A stretch of 64,000 nt of DNA from Saprospiraceae bacterium (GTDB lineage Bacteria > Bacteroidota > Bacteroidia > Chitinophagales > Saprospiraceae), in the NCBI GenBank assembly GCA_027488935.1, contig JAIYAP010000031.1, positions 62,001 through 126,000 on the forward strand, written 5' to 3'. Both the position numbers and the translations under genes were made by a program. Below are positions 8,109 to 15,889 of this stretch, piece after piece; position 1 is the stretch's first letter, and the number at the start of each line of letters is the position of its first letter. Under the pieces are notes generated by a model. The model was not told the DNA's origin and did no database searches. It worked only from the letters and a program-made list of their open reading frames with translations.

Positions 8109-10107
8109 TTGTTAGTTCTTTGATTTTGTTTTCGAATTCAAGTCGCTTTGAGTCAACTACCGATAATGTCGCCTCTAACTCAATGAGGTTCGTATCGATT
8201 TCTTTGGCTCTTTTTTCCTTGTCTTCCATATTTTGCTTTGCATCGTACAACGCATCCGTAATTGGATTTATTATAGTAGATGCCATCTCGCTAACCTGTT
8301 CAATTAGTGGCATTACCAAATTAGAAATTGACCCAACCATTTCTCCTCCTCTCAACTTATCTATACTAAACCTAGTATCCATTTCACTCTGGACAAATTC
8401 AATTACCTTATTTCTATTGACGCCCCAAAAGCCCAAAAAACCACTAATTTCTATTTTAATAGATGTGCTAATTTCAGATGGATGTATTTCGAATAATTGA
8501 ATAAATTCTCGCTTCAAATATTCTATTTCATTTAAATTATCTTGTGAAATATTTTTAATAATTGAAGTTATTTTCTGGTCTAATTGGTTTAGTGCTCTTT
8601 TGATTTCATAATGTAATTCCTTGGCAGCCCCTACAATCGTTTTATTAATAAACTTTCTGAAATCAATCAGTGCGTCTGCAATAACACGATGACAGACTTC
8701 AATATAACTTTTATTTTTTTGCCAGTCACCTATCTCCGGCAATGACTTTGAAATATTTTTAAACACATCATCACGTTCATCCCTTATAATTTCAACAATA
8801 GATGAACATTTAATCTTCACTATTTCCTGCATTTCATTGTAAGACTTCTTGACTTGATCATGTATTTCAATTTTTATTTTTTTCAAATTATTAAATTCCA
8901 GATCAATCTCGGAAGAATCTTTTGAAAGCGTTGAACGTACTTTATTTAGGGTAAAGATGTTCTTTGAAATATTAATAGATTTTTCTTTCATTTTACCGAT
9001 CAACTCAGTTGATGGTTTCATTATTAAAATCTTGACTTTTTCTTTATTAATAATCGCCTCAATTTCTGCTTCTAACTCCGGGAGTTTGCTAAACTTGATG
9101 TAGTCTTCTTTTTTTAAATTTTTAAAATTCGTTTTAAAAAAACTATAATAACCACTCAACTCTTCATGCTCAGATATCTGCTCGTCAGACATTTTACCCA
9201 AAAGGGCAAACATGGATGAAAACGGTATTATTTTGCTTTCTTGAAAGATCTCGGCCATTATACTGTCTTCTTTTCTTATTGTGTCAATAGTTTTATTTAT
9301 CTCTTTTTTAACATACTCCAGCACTTTTTCTTCACCTCCTACTTCGTTTATTACGGTATCATACTTATTTAACAACAAAATTGCCTTACCTGCTCCTGCT
9401 GTTCTTACCTGCTCAAAAAGAAGAGATCGATCCATTGCATCGAGCGGTCTCCCCGCATAAAGCACTACAATAACAACATCTGCTCGCTCCAAAAACTCAC
9501 GAGACCTTTGCTCTCTTGAAATTACAGGATCATTGAATCCGGGGGTATCAACGATACTGACACCTTTCAATACACTTGCTGGATGATCAATAAAGATTGA
9601 TTTGGTAATAGGCACATATCTTCCGTTTGCTCCAGTATAAGCGGCTAAATCTTCAAACTTAATTGTCCTTGATGTCGAAAGAAGGTTAGGAATTTCCTCT
9701 TGAATTTCAACAGCTGATTCAGTTAACATCCGGGCAGATTCAGCAGTATCGCTAACATCTGAAGTATCTGCTGCCAATTGTTTTATTCGCTCCCAATCCT
9801 CTGTTGAATAAAACTCGACCATTACCTTTTCAACCGCTGCATGCGAAATAAATGATAATGTAGAGGTCATTGGGGTGGTGGCGCTTGGTAAAACCTGATC
9901 TCCAAACGCTAAAGCATTTATTAAGGTAGATTTTCCATTTTTCATCTGTCCTACAACTCCGATAATAATCTTTTCCTTTGTTAAACTGGAAATGATTCCA
10001 TTATAAGCTTCTGACGTAATCCAATTTGCCCCATGTGCCGTATTTGCAAAGTCCAAAATCAGGCTTTTGATATGCTCAATATTTCCAAGAAAAGAAGAAT
10101 GTGCCAT
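8080..10107 (-). CDS. Dynamin-like GTPase 1
   Basis: 675 residues with a complete dynamin-type GTPase domain: P-loop GQMKNGKS at 53-60, switch I around TTPMTS at 77-82, G3 DTPGFNDP, and G4 NKYD. A long helical stalk follows, with a hydrophobic patch near residues 600-620 (SNLVMPLIEQVSEMASTI) that could be a paddle or membrane-insertion region, then a C-terminal coiled coil (LEATLSVVDSKRLEFENKI). Bacterial dynamin-like proteins remodel or protect membranes, and some, such as the LeoA type and the Eleos system, are linked to phage defence. The gene is third of four in the operon, 11 nt after the next GTPase gene. Confidence 0.9.
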   Translation of the reverse strand: MAHSSFLGNIEHIKSLILDFANTAHGANWITSEAYNGIISSLTKEKIIIGVVGQMKNGKSTLINALAFGDQVLPSATTPMTSTLSFISHAAVEKVMVEFYSTEDWERIKQLAADTSDVSDTAESARMLTESAVEIQEEIPNLLSTSRTIKFEDLAAYTGANGRYVPITKSIFIDHPASVLKGVSIVDTPGFNDPVISREQRSREFLERADVVIVVLYAGRPLDAMDRSLLFEQVRTAGAGKAILLLNKYDTVINEVGGEEKVLEYVKKEINKTIDTIRKEDSIMAEIFQESKIIPFSSMFALLGKMSDEQISEHEELSGYYSFFKTNFKNLKKEDYIKFSKLPELEAEIEAIINKEKVKILIMKPSTELIGKMKEKSINISKNIFTLNKVRSTLSKDSSEIDLEFNNLKKIKIEIHDQVKKSYNEMQEIVKIKCSSIVEIIRDERDDVFKNISKSLPEIGDWQKNKSYIEVCHRVIADALIDFRKFINKTIVGAAKELHYEIKRALNQLDQKITSIIKNISQDNLNEIEYLKREFIQLFEIHPSEISTSIKIEISGFLGFWGVNRNKVIEFVQSEMDTRFSIDKLRGGEMVGSISNLVMPLIEQVSEMASTIINPITDALYDAKQNMEDKEKRAKEIDTNLIELEATLSVVDSKRLEFENKIKELTNEKNVDSFN

Positions 10108-10118
10108 TTTCAGTTAAG

Positions 10119-11525
10119 TTATATTTTTTTGAATTCTGTTTGCAATGCTTTAACAGTCTTTAAGGCTGTTTTGAAAGTTTCAAGCTTATCCGAAAGCGTA
10201 GCCTCAACACTTTTCATCTCACCAATACGTTTGATGGATTCAAATATTGATTCGATAGCCAAAACATATTTGGTGGTTTCATTAAAAGAAGAAATAAATT
10301 TATTATATAATTTTAAAAAGTCACCGTATTCGCCGATCACCGTATTGTCCCAAAAATTATTGGTAATTTTAGTATTTATATGATTAGAAATTTTATTAAT
10401 AACCTCTATCGTTTCATTTGTACCATCAGAAATACTAGTAGTAATCTTTGAAAGTTCCAACTCTTCTGAATCGATTTCATCTTCCAAATCGCTAATAGTT
10501 TTCTTTAATTCATCAATCTGTTCCCCAATATCATCTTTTAGCATAGTGAGGATATTTTTTATAAACTCAATAAAATCAAACTCATCTCTTTTTTGAAGAT
10601 TGCTCAAAATCTTATCGAGGGCTGGCAAATATTCCTTTTCTCTAGCAGAAAACAACAAAACCTCCTCGAAAGGAATAGATGCTTTTTTTAATGTTGCTTC
10701 AATATTTTTAACAACATCTTCACGTTGTTTAGCAAGAGGCTTAAGATCGGCTTTATTAACAATAACATATAAAGGCTTATCTGCAAGCTCAGAACTTATA
10801 AATTCCAATGCATCGCGTCTAATTTGCCCCTCATTAATATCGACTACCCAAAAGACATAGTCACACAACTTAGCAACCTTTACCGCCTGTTTTATATCCT
10901 CGCCATGTCCAGAATCATAGCCTGGTGTATCAAGAATACTCACATTGAATAAAACCTCATTAGGATACTCAATCACAAAATACTTTATTAGAGCAGCTAA
11001 TTCTATATGATCAAAAAAAGATTTTTTCAGTGATTTAAAATAATCAGGCTCAACCTTCCGCAAAGAACCTTCATCTGTTGTGAATTTTATTTCTAGTTGA
11101 TCCCCGTAGGAAATATAAGTAGCAACTGCTGTACTGGGAGTAACCTCAATTGGCAGTAATTCTTCTTTTAGTATTGCATTGATCAAAGATGATTTGCCAG
11201 AAGAAAACTTTCCATATATCGCAATTGGGATCTTATTTAAAAGCCAGGGTTTGCGGTTTAAATCTAACCAATATTCAAATGATTCTTTAATTCTTTTAAA
11301 AATCGCATACTCATTCGGATATAATTCCAACTCATCGATGAATGGAATTAATTTTTCATGCGTAAATTTATAAATAGCTTCTGCTCTGGGCTCTTGAATA
11401 AACTCTATAGATGGCGATGAAAAAAGCCGTTCTATATTATTTATTTTTTGACTTAATTCAGCAATTTTAGATTTCAAATCTAACGATTCATCATTTGAAT
11501 CATTTTTGTTTATTGAGTGCTCCAT
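10119..11525 (-). CDS. Dynamin-like GTPase 2
   Basis: 468 residues. An N-terminal helical region of about 95 residues precedes the GTPase domain: P-loop GKFSSGKS at 105-112, switch I around TPSTAV, G3 DTPGYDSG, G4 NKAD. The C-terminal 150 residues are helical with heptad character (IDELKKTISDLEDEI), and no membrane segment is evident. Shorter than GTPase 1 and different in sequence, it may form a mixed assembly with it, as bacterial dynamins often come in non-identical pairs. It starts 18 nt after GTPase 3 ends. The GTPase call is secure; the joint function with the neighbours is inferred. Confidence 0.9.
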   Translation of the reverse strand: MEHSINKNDSNDESLDLKSKIAELSQKINNIERLFSSPSIEFIQEPRAEAIYKFTHEKLIPFIDELELYPNEYAIFKRIKESFEYWLDLNRKPWLLNKIPIAIYGKFSSGKSSLINAILKEELLPIEVTPSTAVATYISYGDQLEIKFTTDEGSLRKVEPDYFKSLKKSFFDHIELAALIKYFVIEYPNEVLFNVSILDTPGYDSGHGEDIKQAVKVAKLCDYVFWVVDINEGQIRRDALEFISSELADKPLYVIVNKADLKPLAKQREDVVKNIEATLKKASIPFEEVLLFSAREKEYLPALDKILSNLQKRDEFDFIEFIKNILTMLKDDIGEQIDELKKTISDLEDEIDSEELELSKITTSISDGTNETIEVINKISNHINTKITNNFWDNTVIGEYGDFLKLYNKFISSFNETTKYVLAIESIFESIKRIGEMKSVEATLSDKLETFKTALKTVKALQTEFKKI

Positions 11526-11543
11526 AAGTTATTTTTTTGTATT

Positions 11544-13205
11544 TTATTCAAAGTTTAATGAATGAATGATTGATTTTAAATTTAAATTTAAGATCTTTAA
11601 TGCTTCTATTTCTGTATTGTAAACATCTACAGCATTTCCCTGCATTAAAGCCAACGCATCCGTCTGTGATTGAAGTTCCGACTGACGTTCTTTTAATTTA
11701 TTCTGAACACCAAATGAAAACTTTGAAAAAATATCTTTCGATTGGCGACTTAACTCGAGATCAAAATTCAGACAAATTAATTCAACAGCACGTTCGGCTT
11801 TCTTAATGATCCTGTTTCGGCCTAGATAATAGGTGCTAACCTTTAATAAACCAACTATTAATTGGACTGAATCATTTTCATCATCTGAGTCTTGACTACT
11901 TTTCATTTTCTCCATTTTTGCCTCTGACTCAACTTGATCCAGAACACCAAAAACAAAACTTTCTAAAGATTGATCTAAATTTAATTTCAAATTTTTTTCA
12001 AGTTCTATACTCTCACCCAATAAGGCAGAAACATCCAAGTCATCTTCATATTCAAGAAGTTCATTTATGGAAGATCCAGATGTCCTCAATACATCTTGAA
12101 TAACCGGAATATACTGACTCTCCAGTATTTGCTTAGACTTTAATTTTGCATTTTCGATTAAATAAGATTCGAATTTTACAGGATTTTCGATAGCAGTGTC
12201 CAGAAATTGTTTTTTTAAACTCAAAAATTCATTTTTAAAATTTCTTATAACACGGTTTTGTATATTCCCAATTTCAAATTTTGCTTTGTCAATTATAATA
12301 GAAATCGCTTGAGCATTATTTCTAAAATAATCTTGTAATTGTGCAATTGAATCTATTGAAGTAGAATCAATATCAAGAAATCGAACACGTTTGTTAACTT
12401 GACTTTCAATTGAGTCTATAATTTGCGAAACAGTTTGATTGGCTTTAACCTTTCGCTTCAAATCAATTTCATTGATTTTTTGATTAAAAACAGCGCGAAT
12501 ATTTTCAATTTCTTCAGGATGAGGATGGCTAAACACCAATTCGCTAAAATATTTTTGATATTTTTCGTAAACATGTTTTTTTATTTGATCCAAACCAACG
12601 GGCTTTGTGTAGCACTTGGAAAAGATCAATATTACTGAAACTCTATTTTTATTAAAAACTTCTAAAAGATCGATTATAGTCCTTGAGATCCCGCGATTTA
12701 CATCTACAACAAAACAAACATAGTCCAACTCATTGATTTTGGGTTCTGCAAAATTATCAAAAGATGAAGACATTTCGCTCCCAGGCCAATCAACTATGAC
12801 TAGTTTGTCATTAAAAAAAACATCCTTGTTGAAAATAACAATCTTGTCAATTTCCTTGAATTGTTTGTTTGAATCATTTACTTCCCTTAAGTCATCAATA
12901 CTATTTAAAACTTTAGATTCACCACTTTTAAAATGAATTTCTTGATATGCATTTTTTGAGGAAGGCCAAATTTCTGTTCTAAAATTTGTAGGGTTAGAAA
13001 AAACAATATCTAACTTCTCTTCTGCAATGATTTGTTTTATTAAAAAAGACTTTCCGCCATTTGGATCTCCCAAAAAATGAATTTTTACATGCTTGTTATC
13101 AAAAATGTTTTTTAGCTTCTCTAATTGAACACTGAATACCTCAAGAAAGGGATGCTTACCTATCAATCCAATTAAGTTATCTAATATATCGTTTACCTGA
13201 ATCAT
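11544..13205 (-). CDS. Divergent dynamin-like GTPase 3
   Basis: 553 residues, first gene of the operon. The P-loop is GDPNGGKS at 46-53 and the G3 motif is present as VDWPGSEM (DxPG). The G4 motif that gives guanine specificity appears as FSKCY rather than NKxD, so nucleotide specificity may be altered or lost. The rest is a long helical stalk with coiled-coil segments, including KLKERQSELQSQTDAL near the C terminus. No transmembrane helix is evident. It has its own promoter at 13232-13262. It may be a regulatory or partly degenerate member of the three-GTPase set. Confidence 0.85.
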   Translation of the reverse strand: MIQVNDILDNLIGLIGKHPFLEVFSVQLEKLKNIFDNKHVKIHFLGDPNGGKSFLIKQIIAEEKLDIVFSNPTNFRTEIWPSSKNAYQEIHFKSGESKVLNSIDDLREVNDSNKQFKEIDKIVIFNKDVFFNDKLVIVDWPGSEMSSSFDNFAEPKINELDYVCFVVDVNRGISRTIIDLLEVFNKNRVSVILIFSKCYTKPVGLDQIKKHVYEKYQKYFSELVFSHPHPEEIENIRAVFNQKINEIDLKRKVKANQTVSQIIDSIESQVNKRVRFLDIDSTSIDSIAQLQDYFRNNAQAISIIIDKAKFEIGNIQNRVIRNFKNEFLSLKKQFLDTAIENPVKFESYLIENAKLKSKQILESQYIPVIQDVLRTSGSSINELLEYEDDLDVSALLGESIELEKNLKLNLDQSLESFVFGVLDQVESEAKMEKMKSSQDSDDENDSVQLIVGLLKVSTYYLGRNRIIKKAERAVELICLNFDLELSRQSKDIFSKFSFGVQNKLKERQSELQSQTDALALMQGNAVDVYNTEIEALKILNLNLKSIIHSLNFE

Positions 13206-13231
13206 TGTATAGTTACTTTAGGCATTTATTG

Positions 13232-13262
13232 CAAATGTAAAGCATTCATTTTTGTTTCCAAA
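13232..13262 (-). promoter_or_regulatory. Promoter of the three-dynamin operon
   Basis: On the minus strand TTTG (13259-13262), exactly 19 nt of spacer and TACATTTG (13232-13239) give a perfect match in motif and spacing to the Bacteroidota consensus, 27 nt before the start at 13205. Confidence 0.65.
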
Positions 13263-13627
13263 AACTTTTATCTTTTTTTTTCACTCTTTGCAAAACCCTG
13301 TTAATAGTAAAATAGTAAATATGTTTAAATGTTGTTAGGATTCCATCAATTCCCGCCTATATCCGACGAGTTAACACTCCTTCGATTCCCGGAGTGTTAT
13401 TGCGTCTTAACCTTTCTTGTGCTGGAATTAGGGCTCGGGGCCAATTGTTCATCCGCCGAAGCATTTGTGCAGGCGGATCCTAACACTTCTTATAATAAAA
13501 TTTGGTCTCGAGGCTTGGAGTTTGGGAGTTTCGGTCGTTTCATATTGAGTCTTAACCCTTCTTATACTGCAATACCCTCTCCAATTGGATTTAGCATGCC
13601 TAAATACCCATTAAAGCACTTTCAACT
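13263..13627. other. Intergenic region with hairpins and dispersed repeat words
   Basis: No credible gene. TAACACTCC (13372-13380) and GGAGTGTTA (13391-13399) form a 9-bp hairpin; ATCCGCC (13451-13457) and GGCGGAT (13472-13478) form a 7-bp stem with a 14-nt loop, the same layout as the hairpin at 35538-35565. A word of the form TTAACCnTTCTTnTnCTGnAAT occurs at 13404-13430 and 13549-13573 and again near 39094. Either hairpin could end the operon that stops at 13628. Confidence 0.55.
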
Positions 13628-14167
13628 TTACCTCAAATTCCCATAAATCTCTTTTATTAAACGCTCCCGCTCCTTCCTTCGATCTAAATAATCGCTTTCT
13701 TCCTCACTATAAATCAACTTGATCTTATATTCGTCTTTTAAAGTAAAGGCCTTCTTAACTCTTGGATAGCCATGTAACAGATTGTTCTCGACAATCTTGT
13801 TAATTGCCTTTTCAGAATTGAGTACTTTTCTTTCAGTACCTTCTCTATAAATTGGCAGGATATCGATTATCCCATCGATCCATTCATACGCAACTGCCTT
13901 AGGTATATATTTTTGCTCAAAATAGAACAACTCCTCATTGACAAAGTCTATGTATCTCCTCAAATCTTCTATTTTAGTGTTTTCAGAAATAGATATGAAC
14001 TCTTTTTGAAAAGTACTAATACATCTATCTAAAACGGCAAAATTCAATTGCTTTTTGCTTATATTATAGTTATATACAGCATAAAACAAAGAAATGCCAC
14101 CAATGGTGGTAGCAACGTAAGAAAGCACTTCGAACAAGTCCTTATAATTTTGAATCCCGAATTCCAT
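13628..14167 (-). CDS. Small N-terminally membrane-anchored protein
   Basis: 179 residues. A hydrophobic helix at about 14-32 (VLSYVATTIGGISLFYAVY) is followed by a soluble, charged helical domain ending in a Lys/Arg/Glu-rich tail. No family is recognised with certainty; it resembles the many small one-helix proteins that accompany defence operons. It is the last gene after the ZorA/ZorB-like operon, separated by 95 nt, a larger gap than within the operon, so its membership is probable rather than certain. Confidence 0.72.
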   Translation of the reverse strand: MEFGIQNYKDLFEVLSYVATTIGGISLFYAVYNYNISKKQLNFAVLDRCISTFQKEFISISENTKIEDLRRYIDFVNEELFYFEQKYIPKAVAYEWIDGIIDILPIYREGTERKVLNSEKAINKIVENNLLHGYPRVKKAFTLKDEYKIKLIYSEEESDYLDRRKERERLIKEIYGNLR

Positions 14168-14262
14168 TTTTTTTTATTTTTTAAAGATCTTATACCTGAT
14201 CAGGCATTTTAAATGTACGCATTCGCTCGATCAAAAAGCGCCTGATATTTATGCCATTCCCC

Positions 14263-14847
14263 CTATCGAATCCCAAAAAACTGAGAAAACTCTATGTACT
14301 TATCATAAGATACCTTGTCCCGTGAAGAAATATTTTTCTTGATGTAATCCAGAACAGCGCCAATATCCTCCCTGCCCAATTTGACCGGGTCAATTTTTTG
14401 TTCATTTACAAAAGCCCCGTCATTCAGGGTCGTCAGAATGGTTTTAGCCATTTCTAAAAAGGGCAATAGATCTTCCGTGATAAACAGTGCCTTTTCTTTC
14501 TTTCGAACAACCCTACCCGCTCTAAAATAGGCTTCAAACAGGTTAAAGTAATCTAAAAAGTAGTTTTCGCGCAAAAGTTCTCTTTCTTTCAATGCAGTTG
14601 GAAGATCATCGTTTGCCAGTGCGACAATAATATTTTTCAAATTAGTACCTACTTGTTTGATTTTTTCCCGGCACTTTAGATCCATTTCCACCAGATTTTT
14701 GTGGAATTCTAACAGCAGTTGATCAACCTCATATCTGACCTTTTGGGCTTCCCACAATTTCAAGTAATGCTCAATGGCCCAACCGATCACCCCCCCAATC
14801 GCCAAGGCGATGATTTCAGTTGATTTTATATTTGCCAGAAAATCCAT
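14263..14847 (-). CDS. Small N-terminally membrane-anchored helical protein of the ZorAB-like operon
   Basis: 194 residues. Residues 10-29 are hydrophobic (TEIIALAIGGVIGWAIEHYL), and the remainder is alpha-helical and charged, with no motif I recognise. It begins 9 nt after the ubiquitin-like gene, so it is part of the same transcript as the AAA+, ZorA-like and ZorB-like genes. The single helix and cytoplasmic domain would suit a membrane partner of the motor. Function unknown. Confidence 0.8.
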   Translation of the reverse strand: MDFLANIKSTEIIALAIGGVIGWAIEHYLKLWEAQKVRYEVDQLLLEFHKNLVEMDLKCREKIKQVGTNLKNIIVALANDDLPTALKERELLRENYFLDYFNLFEAYFRAGRVVRKKEKALFITEDLLPFLEMAKTILTTLNDGAFVNEQKIDPVKLGREDIGAVLDYIKKNISSRDKVSYDKYIEFSQFFGIR

Positions 14848-14856
14848 ATCGTGACG

Positions 14857-15252
14857 TTATTTGACGGGATTAATTTGTCCTTTATAGGAATTATTCAACC
14901 GGATCAGCTCGGCGACCAGTTCGTTTAAATACTGTTCAAAGCCTTTCCCTGAAAAAGTAGGTGCAGTTGGTTGGGGGGCTTGCGGCTGGTTGGGCAAAGG
15001 CGGCGCAATGGGTTCAATTTCAAAGGCATCACCCGATAGTACCCCCAATTGATAAAAAGACATTTCCTGGGTAAGGTAGTGGCCTTTGTATTTTAGCCAG
15101 TACCCATATTGCCAAGGGGCGACCAGGTTTTGGCTGATCAGATAATACAGGAACGCATATACTTCCGTATTGGCTGGAACATTAAAACTAATCCAAAAGG
15201 TACGCGATGGATGCAAAAAATGGACGGTGATGGCCGGATAAACCGTTTGCAT
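14857..15252 (-). CDS. Ubiquitin-like (beta-grasp) protein of the ZorAB-like operon
   Basis: 131 residues, no signal peptide. Residues 5-80 match a ubiquitin/YukD-type beta-grasp: a first hairpin (ITVHFLHPS, FWISFNVPAN), a helix beginning TEVYAFLYYLI, a strand YWLKYKGHYLTQE corresponding to the ubiquitin stretch around the Ile44 patch, then MSFYQLGVLSGDAFEI, where L-G-x-x-x-G-D is the usual turn before the last strand. A Pro-rich linker follows, then an amphipathic helix (YLNELVAELIRLNN). There is no C-terminal Gly-Gly and no E1, E2 or JAB gene nearby, so it is more likely a binding module than a conjugated modifier. It starts 2 nt after the ZorB-like stop. The fold is assigned from pattern and length; a structure prediction would decide. 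Confidence 0.72.
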   Translation of the reverse strand: MQTVYPAITVHFLHPSRTFWISFNVPANTEVYAFLYYLISQNLVAPWQYGYWLKYKGHYLTQEMSFYQLGVLSGDAFEIEPIAPPLPNQPQAPQPTAPTFSGKGFEQYLNELVAELIRLNNSYKGQINPVK

Positions 15253-15254
15253 GG

Positions 15255-15887
15255 CTATTTTTTCTGGTTGGGTAAATATTCAAAGGTGATTTCGACCCGC
15301 CGATTCGGGGCTAAAGCGTTTTTATCAATTGGTTTGTTGGGCCCATATCCAAGCAGGCTTACATTTTCGGCATCTGAAATATTCCATCCGGATACGATTA
15401 CACGACGTGCCTCCATGGCGCGTTGCAAAGATAGTAATACGTTATCGTATCTATATTTGAGGACAATCAATGAGTCTTTGTTTGGCCGTTCCACCTTCAA
15501 TTGAGGTCCATTCTTGTATGATACCGTGTCCGAATGGCCTTCAACGCGTGCAAGATAAAACGGACTTTTAAGTATCTCGTGAATGGTTTTACTACTAGCA
15601 CTCAAAATCTCCTGCATCTTCTTCAGTAATTTAGGCGATCCAGACTCAAACACCCCTTCACTCAACACCAAAGTATCCCCACTGACGCCCCATTTATACA
15701 GTATGGTACTATCGCTTTCGGATACGATTCCATTCAGTTTATCGTTAAGGGCTTTACGGACTTTTATTCCGGCTTGCCCGCCTCCACTACCTTGATCGAT
15801 GGTAAGAATTACCATAATCAACACCGCCACAAAGCTCGACATCATATCAGCGACGGAGACCCATTCATTTTCTTTGTGTTCGGCCAT
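15255..15887 (-). CDS. ZorB/MotB-like stator protein with OmpA-type peptidoglycan-binding domain
   Basis: 210 residues. A short cytoplasmic tail leads into one membrane helix (about 13-30) whose start reads WVSVADMMSSFVAV; Asp14 is at the position of the proton-binding Asp of MotB and ZorB. The periplasmic part ends in an OmpA-like domain: VEGHSDTVS, then the Arg-x-x-VEITFEY closing strand after APNRR. Together with the ZorA-like product it should form an ion-driven inner-membrane motor tethered to peptidoglycan. The stop is 2 nt before the ubiquitin-like gene and the start lies 2 nt after the ZorA-like stop. Confidence 0.88.
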   Translation of the reverse strand: MAEHKENEWVSVADMMSSFVAVLIMVILTIDQGSGGGQAGIKVRKALNDKLNGIVSESDSTILYKWGVSGDTLVLSEGVFESGSPKLLKKMQEILSASSKTIHEILKSPFYLARVEGHSDTVSYKNGPQLKVERPNKDSLIVLKYRYDNVLLSLQRAMEARRVIVSGWNISDAENVSLLGYGPNKPIDKNALAPNRRVEITFEYLPNQKK

Positions 15888-15889
15888 GG

